Of a DNA stretch of 64,000 bases, positions 22,413 through 32,900 are shown piece after piece. The notes beneath the pieces are model-generated. The model had not been told where the DNA came from. It saw only the letters and a program-made list of their open reading frames with translations, and did not search any database. Numbering within the stretch: the first letter of the stretch is position 1; each line of letters begins with the position of its first letter. This stretch comes from Tetradesmus obliquus (lineage: Eukaryota; Chlorophyta; Chlorophyceae; Sphaeropleales; Scenedesmaceae), in assembly GCA_030272155.1 (NCBI GenBank), contig CP126196.1, forward strand, positions 5,642,501-5,706,500. Direction: 5' to 3'. A program made the translations under genes and the position numbers.

Positions 22413-23429
22413 CTGGAATGAGTACAGGTCGATCTCGCGCATGCCCATGCCGGCTGTGATGATGTCAGCTGTCTGCGTGGCGCGCGTGAGCAGGCTGACA
22501 TACAGCGTGTCATACTTCTGCACATCGTCCGCCAGCTGCAGCAGCAAAGAACAGGCAAGGCAAGGCCATGTCAGCATGCAGCGCAGGGTTGAGCAGGGAT
22601 CGCGGAGTTTCACAGGGCGGGTGCAGCAATAGGGGCAGTGGGTGGCAGGAGTGAGCAAGTCTGGCGGATGCTGAGCAGCATGTTACTTCTGCAAACCAGC
22701 TGCAGCTGCAGATAAGTAAACAGCCAGATGCAGGGTAGCGTATCAGCTGGGTGTGCAGCAGCATCAAGTTTTCTGGAGCTCCATACGTGACGTGCTGCTT
22801 GCAGGAATAAGGGATCTGCTGCAGTGGCCGACGCTGCACACCGACACTGCGGCCCCAGCGAGCCATGTCAGCAAGCTGTTGGGGGCATTCACGAGCTCAA
22901 TTACAAACATGCAGCTTACGTTGAAGGCATATGTTGTCTGGCATTGTCTGACGTCTGTGCTGCATGGTGCAGCTGACCTGGCAAGGACTGCTGCTGCAAG
23001 GATACTGGCCCAGCAGTACAACACGTTTTTGCCAGGCTGCAACATCTCTTTCTATTTCCTTCAGATACCCTGCTCCTCTATAGCAGTCCTCACCATGTCC
23101 CTGGTAGTCTCAGCCTGGGCAATGCCCTTGGGTGTCAAGCAGGAATAGTTGCTGCTGCCCTGAATGCGGCCCTCCGCGTTCCATGTGCTCTGACCGTGGC
23201 GTACTAGTACCACCCTTCTACTTGTTTTGATGGGCGGCAGAGGCACAGGAGGCAGATCCTTACGATCTTCCAGTGAGCTAAACTCATCACTGCCTTTCCA
23301 CTCGAAGGCGCTAGCTGCAACCTCCGTGACTGCAGCCGAAGCGACAACACATCGTATAATTTGCTGTTGCCGGCCTTGCCAGCCAATGCATTGGCTGGGT
23401 GAGCCGCTGCAGGACCGAGTCAGCAGCAT
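22413..23429 (-). CDS. Plastid 2-carboxy-D-arabinitol-1-phosphatase-like, 5' half only
   Basis: Exon 1 23429..23094 starts at ATG and ends at GTGAGG. Exon 2 22535..22413 follows GCTGCAG and ends at GTAAAT. Both are phase 0. The first ~45 residues (MLLTRSCSGSPSQCIGWQGR...) look like a chloroplast transit peptide. RRVVLVRHGQSTWNAEGRIQ holds the RHG catalytic histidine of the histidine-phosphatase (phosphoglycerate-mutase) superfamily. QGSSNYSCLTPKGIAQAETT, YVSLLTRATQTADII and REIDLYSFQ follow the pattern of plant carboxyarabinitol-1-phosphate phosphatase, which removes the tight-binding Rubisco inhibitor in the stroma. The family continues GLLKxEGKEKFG..., a WQEDP segment and a second-histidine block (VVAHN); none is present downstream. 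Instead exon-2-end copies and then Crypton exons follow. Either the gene is truncated by the Crypton or the remaining exons lie outside the window. Divergent from COG7. Confidence 0.5.
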
Positions 23430-23931
23430 GTCGTGACACTCCCGATCACGGTGCCTGATGCATACGGACTGAAAGGCTTCCTGTAATCTGAAAAGGAACT
23501 AACTTTGACAGTTCCTGGTCGACGGATCATTGATCCCTTGAAGGGTGCCTGGGCTTGTTATTCGGTAGCTTACTGTTGTTAGTCATTTCGTTGCACACAT
23601 GTGATCAGCTGTACAGGTTATTCGAATAACGAAGGGTGGACACTTTACGATGGCACCTGCATGCTGACAACAGGCCATGGGTGAAACCAACCTGCGTCTC
23701 TCACTACAGTAGCAGTTGTTGTGGTTGGCAGAATTGTCGTATCATAGTCCATCTTTGCAAAGACGTTTTCCACAGCAGAATCTTTCTGTATATTCTGTCT
23801 CTACTTTCAAAGCATCACGTCCCCTCCACACCTGCATCTGGAGAAGACAGCAACAGCAGCAGCAGCAGATTCTGCTGGGGCCCGCGCACAGCAAGGCGCA
23901 ACACGCAGCAATGCAGTGACAAGCAGCCAGC
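23430..23931. promoter_or_regulatory. Shared promoter region between divergent phosphatase and COG7 genes
   Basis: The start codons of the phosphatase (23429, -) and COG7 (23932, +) are 502 bases apart and no other gene lies between, so this segment must hold both promoters and 5' UTRs. No clear TATA box is visible. The most conspicuous signal is a perfect 14-base palindrome at 23617-23630. Confidence 0.5.
23617..23630. promoter_or_regulatory. Perfect palindrome GTTATTCGAATAAC
   Basis: A 14-base perfect palindrome near the centre of the bidirectional intergenic region; a partial echo (GTTATTCGGTA) lies at 23553. It could be a binding site for a homodimeric regulator. The assignment is inferred from symmetry and position only. 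Confidence 0.5.
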
Positions 23932-26900
23932 ATGACTGACTTGGCAGCATTCGCTGAGGAGGGTGTCGATTCGAAGGCCTGGATCAATGAAGCCTGTGCA
24001 GGCGAGTCTGGGTTGCGGGGCTGGGCCAAGTGAATGCTTCACTTGGAGCAGAGTTGACAGTTGCACTGCCCTATCCCCCTAGAAGCACATCTGCTGGCAC
24101 TACTGCAGCAAGGGCCGCGCAGTGCAGTGGCTTACCATTCATAAGTTACATGAGAATGCAATGGATAACCCCACCAAACAGGCCCAAAGCAGCTGTAGGC
24201 CTGAAACCTTTAGCAGCTGCAGCACCTGCAGTAGCAGACAAACAAAGCGCACAAGCAGTGTGTCACGCCACTGTTGTCTCGCACACATCCAGACCTCTTC
24301 AGACACAGCGGCTACATATGTTACTTCTCTGCAGATGCAGGAAAACAGCACACTGGCACTCCACAGCACTGTCGTTTGGCGTGATGCTTTTGTTGTTTTT
24401 TGATGCTTATGCTGCTTTCCTGCAAGCGCAAGCAACCACCAACCGCGCCCCTCGAGCGCTTCCTCGCTGCGCTGGAGATGCAGCAGAACAGCACACTGGA
24501 ACTCCACAGCACTGCCCGTTTTTGTTTTTGTTGTTTCTGTTGCTGCTGCTGTTGTTCTGCAAGCAAGCAAGCCCCCCGCTGAGCCCTTGGAGCGCGTTCT
24601 TGCTGCGCTAGAGATAGCGCCAGACTTACACTCAACAGCACTGCTGCTGCTGCTGCTTGTCCTGCAAGCAAAGGCAAGCCTCCTGCAGGACCGCTCGAGC
24701 GCTTCCTGGCTGAGCTGGAGATTCGGCTGCAGCTTGGGGTAGAGGAGGTTGAGATGTGCTGTGCATGATGCAGCAAACAAGCAGACTAACAGTCAGTTGC
24801 GCTACCTGCTGCTGCTGCTGCTGCCGCTGCTGCTGCTGCTGCTGCTGCTGCTGCGTTTCCTGCAAGCAGGCAAGCCACCAGCCGAGCCCCTGGAGCGTTT
24901 TCTTGCTGAGCTGGAGGAGCGGCTGCAGCTTGGGGCTGAGGAGGTTGAAGGCGGCCTGAGCGAAGTCTGTGGGGCTGCGCTGCGGCGCGTGCCTTTTGCG
25001 CTGCAGGTGATTGGAAGGCCGAGAGGGGACGTGGGCGCACTGCAGGTGGGTCATAGATGGGTGCTGGTGGTTTTTGTACTTGGGGCTTTGGTGGTGGCAC
25101 GAGCGCGCTGCAGGAGGGTGCGGCGTGTGGGCTGGCTGTGGTCGCCTGTGTTAGGATGCCATTTGCGGCCCTGATGAGGTGCAGGTCCCTGGCGAAGTGC
25201 GCGGCGCTGCGGCGCGTGCCACTCGCGCTGCAGGGTTTTGAAACGCTGAGAGGGGATGTGCGCGCTCTGCAGGTGGGTGACAGGGTCGTAGGACAGTTGC
25301 AGGATGGGTGTGGAATCGCTATTGAGATGGAGACATATGGCACAGGGATGTTGTTGCATCTGAAAGCCAGGTGGTTGGTGGGAGGAGCCACAGCTCTGCT
25401 TGGGTTTCTGCTCATGCTGCAATTGTACTGCTGCTGCTGCTGCTGCTGCTGGTGCCGCTGTAGCCCCTGCAGGGGTCCACGCGCGGGCTGTTGGGCTCAG
25501 TAGCGGCGGACGCTGATGCAGCAGCCGCATCTGCGGCGCCGCTGGCCGCGCCGCACACCGCGCGCACAAACATGGAGGTATGCGTGGCTGCGCACATGTA
25601 ATCTGAGGCAGGCTGACGAGCACATGGCCGTGCTGTTCTGTTCTGATGTGGGACGGGCCCTAGTATGCTGCTCATCGCTTGCATGCGGCACTTGGCCAGC
25701 AGTGCACACAGCTGCAGTGCGATCTTTTCCATGGCTGCATGCAGTGCCAGCTGCATCACATCCAGCATGCCGATTATCGCCGCTCGCTGTGCTGTTGCTA
25801 GGCGGGCTGCGCCACGCTGCGCGAGGCTGCAGAGCTGAGAAGCGCCTTCAGGCGCTGATTGCCAAAACATGCTGCTTCCCTGCCACGCATTGCACCAACA
25901 TCTCGCACGTTTGTGTTTCATCTGCTGTGCTGCCTTTCCAATTAGGTGGAATGCGCCACACTGCGCGAGGCTGCAGAGCTGAGCGGCGCCTTCAGGCGCA
26001 AATTGCCAAACGTGCTGCTTCCCTGCCACGCAATGCACCAACATCTCGCACATATAGTGTTTCATCTGCTGTGCTGCCTTTCCAATCAGGCGGGTTGCGC
26101 CACGCTGCGCGAGGCTGCAGAGCTCAGCCGCGCCTTCAGGCGTGTGGAGGAGGTGTTTGCTGCTGGAGACCTACCCCGCGTGGCTGACATGCTGCGCAGC
26201 ATGGCGCGCAGGTGAGACAGGCGCTTCTGCTGTATAAGCATGCGTGCCTTTGGTACGCTTTGGTTGGGAACTGGTTCTGTTCTGCCAGCTGGCGCTCGTT
26301 TGGTGGTTCACTGTAAATGTCAAAAACGTGCTTTGTGTACCCAACCCTGATTTCAAAGCGGTGCATAAGTTCTTGTCGGGCGCGTGGAGGGGCTGTTCGC
26401 GGCTGGGGACCTGCCACGTGTTGCGGACATGCTGTACAGCATCAAGCGCAGGTGCGCAGGTGGGGAGGGTTATGCTGTCGCATGGCAAAGCGTGCTGCTC
26501 CGCTGGGGGTTTCTCTTCTGTGAAGCTGTACATCGCCATGTGGCTTCACGTCTGCTGCTGCTGCTGCTGCTGCTGGTGTCTCTTCTGCCGCAGCCTCGCC
26601 TTGGTAGGCGATGTGCTTGAGTTCCGTGAGGGCCGCGGGCGGCTGACAGGGCTGGAGGACCGGCTGCAGCGGCGCGTGGAGGGGCGGCTGGCTGATGCGC
26701 TACAGGTTTGTATGGGCTGTGCATTTCGATTGTGATGCGGGCGGGAGGGGCTTGCTGCACTGCTGCTGCCGCACTGCCGGCTGGTTGCAGCAGGAGTGGG
26801 TTTGGTGTGTGTGTGTGGGGGGGGGGGGAGGGGAGCCAAGCGGCGTCCGGCACAGCTGTGCATGCTGTCGTGCCGGATGGGTTGGGGTTGGCCGTGGCAG

Positions 26901-29900
26901 GCTGGCTGGGCTGGAGGACCGCCTGCAGCAGCGCGTGAAGGGGCGCCTAGCTGATGCACTGCAGGTTTGCATGTGGAATGTGCAGTGTGGTTGTGCTAGC
27001 TCCTGTGTGGGATGGGGGTGGGGGAGGCAGCTGCAGCGGAGCGTGGAGGGCCGGCGGGCAGATGCGCTGCAGGTAAAACACAGCAGCAGCAGCAGCAGCA
27101 GCAGCAGGCAGGCAGGCGAGTTTGGGTGGGAATACAGGCGGTTGGGCGACGCGCTGCACGTGTGCGTGTGGAGGGGGAGGGATGCTGCACGCTGAGCAGA
27201 TGCGATCCGCAGCGCCTCAGCCAGCAGCACACCCAGCAATAACCCCAGCCATGCACACAAAATTTACCCCACAGCCACCTCGGCATGCCGGCACTGCCCA
27301 TACAAACAGACAAAGGAAGCATATTTTCTGTCATGCTGTGCCACGTGCAGGCCAATGCCAGCCAAGAGGTGTCCTCCCTGGCAGCGCTGCTGCTGGCAGT
27401 GGGCCGCTACAGCAGCCTAGAAGCTGCATACGTTGCCAGCGGCATGCCGCTTGTCTCAGCTATGTGGGATGAGGCAGCAGCCATGCTGGCGGGCTGCAGC
27501 GCAGCAGCAGCGGCAGCAGCAGCAGGCAGCTGAGCTGGTGGGGTGGGCGGCGGCTGGCTGCTGCTGCTGTACAATGGACCGATGATTTTGTTGGAAGGGG
27601 ATGCAGCGTGGCTGGCAGGGTGCCTGCCGGGGCAGCAGCGGCAGCTGCTGGTGGCGGTCACGGTTGCCGCGTTTGAAGAGGTGGGCTGTGTGGTTGCTTC
27701 TAGTGCAAAGCAGCATCATGCAGGGTGTTTCATGCGTCAAAACTCACTGCTACCAGCTGACTTGGTTTGCAGCTCAACCATTTGTTGAGAGAGCAGCTGG
27801 CAGCCCTGCACGCACATCCAGCTGGTCCATATCTGCACGGACTTGCCGCTGCCTTGTCTGCTATTGCTGAATCAATGGATTGGTTGCTTTGCAGCTTATC
27901 AAGTCGCTGCGGGAGAGGCTGGCGGCGCTGCACAGCAGCCGGCTGGTCTGCGGTCACACCTAATTCTCTGCTGCCTCACCTCCTGCTGCAATTTTGGTGT
28001 ATGATTTGCAGCTCAGCAAGTCGCTGCGGAAGAGGCTGGCAGCGCTGCACAGCAGCCGGCTGCTGGCGGGGCTGCTGGCTGCACGGCGGCTGCGCGAGCT
28101 GCTGGCGGCAGCAGCACCGGCAGCACCGGCAGCAGCAGCAGCAGCAGGCGATAAGGGTGGCTCTGCTGATGGCGCCGTGGTGCTGAAGCTGTTGAGGCTG
28201 GCTCTGGAGCCTGTGGAGCAACAGGTGGGAGCGCGGTTGCTTGTTTGGTTGATTATTTTGATTACTTTTGTGGCTGCTGGTTGCTACATAGTGACATAGC
28301 GGGTGCATTCTGTGCGCCGGGTGCCAGGCGACACCCTGCTGGCTGCACGGCGGCTGCGGGAGCTGCTGGCAGCAGCAGCAGCAGCATTGGCAGCAACAGC
28401 AGCAGCAGGCGAGGGTGCTGCTGATGGCGCTGTGGTGCTGAAGCTGGCTCTGGAGCCCGTGGAGCAGCAGGTGAGAGCGGCCGCTTCCCAAGCTGCTGTA
28501 TGATGTTGAATGTGTCAAACGCGTGCATTGTGTGTGCCGGTGTGTGCGGGTGTGTGCGCGCCTGCTCGTGCGGACATGCATGTGTGCTATCTCTATTGGG
28601 CGTGCTGTGTGTCTTGCATATAGTTATGAGTGTGCGCGCGTGCACGTGTGCGTGTGTATGTGTGCGTATGTGCGCGCGCGTGCGCAGGCGTGCGTGCATG
28701 CGCATTTGTGCGTGTGTGCGCGTGTGTGCGCGCATGTGCTCGCATGCTTGCGCATGTGTATCTGTGAGCGTGTGCGCGTGCGTGTGTGCGCGTGTGTATG
28801 TGTGTACGTGTGTGCGTGCGTGTGTGCATGCGTGCGTGCGCACTTGTATGTGTGCGTGTGTGCGCGCGCGTGCGTAGGCGCGTGTGCGTGCACATGTGTA
28901 TGTGTGTGCGGGTGTAAGCATGCGTGCGTGCGCGTGTGTATGTGTGCGCGCGTGCGTGCAACTTGTCCAGTCATATTTAAGAGTAAAAGTATGTACACAA
29001 CAAACATTGCGAGGTCCATGCGTTGCATGTATCATGTGTGTCATGTGCCTGTGTCACCGCGGATCAGCCGCTACACTCCACTGCAGGAGCCGTTCGTCAC
29101 TGCAGCACATTGCAAGGTTTGGCGTGTGCGTGCTGAAAGCTTTCATGTCACTAGGTGGCCTAGTAGGCCAATTCTAACCTGCAAGCCAGGTGGGTGGCCA
29201 ATGTGCATGATGCCCATGAGTGTTGCATATCTCGGGAAAACCCCGGTATGAGCACCTGTCGGCAGGCCCCCTTCATGGACACCCGCAACAATGAGGGTGT
29301 GCATGTGCACGCTAGAAGTATGCACACGGGAGGCATGCACGCTGGGATGATGCACTTTAACAGTGTGCACACCGCATGGTTTGCTTGTGTCCCGTCTGCA
29401 GATCAGCCGCTACACGTCACTTGAGGAGCCAGTCATCTCCGCAGCACTCTCCGCACCCCTGCCCATCAACGCAGCAGCAGCAGCAAACCCCAAAGCCTCC
29501 CCTGGCAGTGCTGCCGACTCAGCAGTAGCAGCAGCAGCAGCGGATGCTGAGGAGCTGGAGCAGGATGTAGCACAGAAAATGGCTGCAGCGGTGTATGCTG
29601 CTTTTGCTGCGCTGTGGGGCGTGGTGGAGCGATGCATGCAGCTGACTGGTGGCACTGAGCTGCCTGGGCTGCTGGCAAGTTTGGATAAGCAGCTGGCTGG
29701 GTACCTGCAGAGGCTGCAGGCGGCTGTGGGCATCATCAATGGCAGGTGAGTGGCTTGCTGTTGAACTGTGTTGTGCTGTGCCGGCTGAACTTGAAATGGA
29801 TGTGCTTAATGGTGATACCAGATGTAGCTGATGCAGGCCGCTGTGTTTGTGTTGCCCAAGGGCAGGATGCGGCCGCCTCATACCGCGGCGTTGGCAGCGA

Positions 29901-32900
29901 TGAATGGCAACACAGCAGGTGCAGCCTTGCCATGACAGGTAGCTGGTGCACTCATAGTTGCACTAAACGTTTCAATTGAAACGAAACGTTTCGTTTCTAA
30001 ACGCGTTTAAAACGCCAGTGCCTTGACTGAAACGCTGCTGAAACGCTGCTGAAACGCCATGTCACAGTATGCACTGTAGAGGCATGTAGAGGCCAGGTAC
30101 ACCTATGCTTTGCCTTTTAAATGCTTTTATATCATTGTTTCCAGTCTTTATAGTCAATACTTGACCCCAGAACTGTGCCTGCCGGGCTTTGAGGGCTGTC
30201 AAGGTAGTTGACAGCAGTACGGCTATAACACTTGAACATACTTGGCGATTGTCGCGTGACACATCTTCACAAAGTCACGATGAATCAACGTGTCAGTGCG
30301 TGATCTACTGATTACACATGATATCGTGTGAGTGTGTTGATGGTCACGGACCACGTGCCGCGAGGCACCACTGCACAGCAGCTGGAGGGCTTGCCCATAC
30401 TGGTGACTGATGGGACAACAAAAGGTGTTCAGACAACATCAACGATATAAAGTAAATGTTACGAATATCCCCGAGTACCTGAACGGGCTGCTAGGCCGAG
30501 TAACAAGGGGTTCTGCATTCAAACGCCTGAGCCCCACTAGAGCTGCCGTTTAGATACAGCGTTTCACACTGAAAGCGTTTAAAACGCGCGTTTTAAACGT
30601 TTCGTTTCGTTTCATAAACAGCCTGACCCCACGTTTAGTGCAACTATGGGTGCACTGGTGGGATGCCACCAACTTGTGCTGTGCTTTGGATGCTGCTGGT
30701 TATGGCTCAGCCGGCAGGACTTATGTCGCTGCCTTGTCATACACATCTAGGGCCTGCCACTACTTGTTGTTGCTGCTGCTCCTGTTGCTTGCTGCCGTGT
30801 CAAACCAATCGATCAAGTCAGGTACACCGGACTCTGCTAACACACATCCCAAGTTTTCTTGCACCCCGCCACTCAAGATTTCTTTTTTGTTCTACATGTG
30901 TAAGGCCTGCAACCACCTCTTGTTGCGCCTGCCCCTGCTGCGTCCTATTCCCACCACTCCAACCAATACCACACAGGTACACCTGCCTCGCTGCAGCAGC
31001 CTCACCCGCTGCTGACGTCAGCGTCATGCTGCAGCTGGTGCTGCTGGCTCGCCACATCAGCAGCAAACTCAACGCCCTCGAGACACACCTGCGCAGCACA
31101 CTCGCACAAACCATACCATGCCTGCAAGCCTTAGCAGCTGCAGGGCTACCACCGCTAGGATTGCCACCACCTGCTGTAGCAGCAGGCAGCAACAGCAGGG
31201 TGCGCCTGCTGCGGCAGTTGCAGCGGCGGCTGAGCTGCTGCCGCTGCGGCTGGCGGCGTTTCCGAACAAGCTGCCGCCGCTAGCCAAGCTGCAGGCTGCT
31301 GCTGCGAGCTCGCGCTTCATGTCGCTGCCATCAGCAACTGTCGCAGGTGCGCAAAGCATGTAAATAAAGGTTGTGTATGATTCTGCTGTATGTGGTGTGT
31401 TGTGATGGCGATCTGAAGCAGCAGCAAGGGCTAGACAGCCGCATCCTCTGCGCATAGATTAGGTAGCTATCAGTGGTGCACAGCTGTCTGCGTTTCCGAA
31501 CAAGCTGCCGCCGCTGGCCAAGCTGCAGGGTGCCGCTGCAACAGTCGCAGGTGCGAAGCGTATCAACACATGTGTCCCTTTACACATGCTTGTTCTACTG
31601 TATATGGCTCAGTAATGTCGGACAATTGTCAAGGAGCAGCACTGGCTGCAACTGCAGCGTTCCCACACCATGAGATAGGTGGCAAATCTTGCTCAATAGA
31701 TCAACGTGTTGGCTGAGGTCCTGCCACCAGCGCCCCTGCTGACTGAAGTGCAGAAAGGACTGACTTGCTGCTGCTGCTGCAGGTGGCGCCCTGTGCGAGG
31801 CCATATCTGCGGCTGTGTACGACGCGCTGCTGGCGCCAGTGGTGGCTGCGCTGGCACCTGCTGCTGCATTGATGCCAATACAACTGCTGCTGCTGCTGCT
31901 GCAGGTGGCGTGCTGTGCGACGCCGTATCTGCTGCCGTGTACGATGCGCTGCTGGCGCCAGTGGTGGCGCTGCTGGCGCCTGTTGCTGCACATTTTCCAA
32001 CACTGTTGTTGCTGCTGCTGCTGCTGCTGCTGGTTCAGGTGGCGCGCTGTGTGAGGCCATCTCTGCTGCCGTGTATGATGCGCTGCTCGCTCCAGTGGCA
32101 GCGTTGGCGCCCCTGCCTGGCTTGCCTGACTGGGCTGGGGCAGGCAGCGGCACAGGCGTGATGCCGGGAGCAGGTGAGTTTGGCAGTTGTATGGATGTAT
32201 GTGTGGATGTATGTATGGATGCCAGCTGCTTGGGGTTGCTGGTGCAGGCTTGAGCAGTATTGTGGGGCACTGGCATGACCACCTGCTACTGCAGCCACTG
32301 CGTTTTGGCAGCTTGCCAGCACATCACAACCCTGCATAGCACTTGGCGCAAGCAGGGTCGACAAGTCGGCAAGTACTCTGCTTTGAATGCTTGTATGAGG
32401 GTCTGGTCAGCAGCTTTCGTGGCAGGCAGTTGTACAGCAAGTTCCAACATGAGCCCTGTGTTGCTGCTGCTGCTGCTGCTCCTGCTGCTGCTGCTGCTGC
32501 TGCAGGTGCTGTGGTGCCGTCTTTCAGCGCCTACCCACTTCCTGCCGTAACTGCTGTTGGTGCGTTGATGAAAGGGTGCCGTGCTGCTGCTGCTTACTTT
32601 CATTTGCAGCGGCATGTGTGAAGCTTGCATTGCGTGACCAGATGGTATCAAGGTGATAAATAGTCTCAGCTGTCCTGTGTGTGGTGTGTACCTCACGTGC
32701 GCCCGCTTTTCTGTGCTGCCGCCAGGGGGGTACTTGAAAAGCCTGTTGTTGCCTTCTTTTGGGGTGCATACCCTTCTTGATCCTGCCTTTCTGTTGAGCT
32801 ATGTACCGACTCCAGTGATGTGTGCTGCTGCTGCCAGGGGAGTACCTGATGGCGCTGCCGCAGCAGCTGGAGGTGCTCATGGGAGGTGAGGCAGCAGCAG

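Noticed and set aside
28262-29251. Long His/Thr-rich (-) and Cys/Val-rich (+) ORFs
   Set aside because: Produced by the TG/CG repeat tract, which has no stops in most frames; no domain content.
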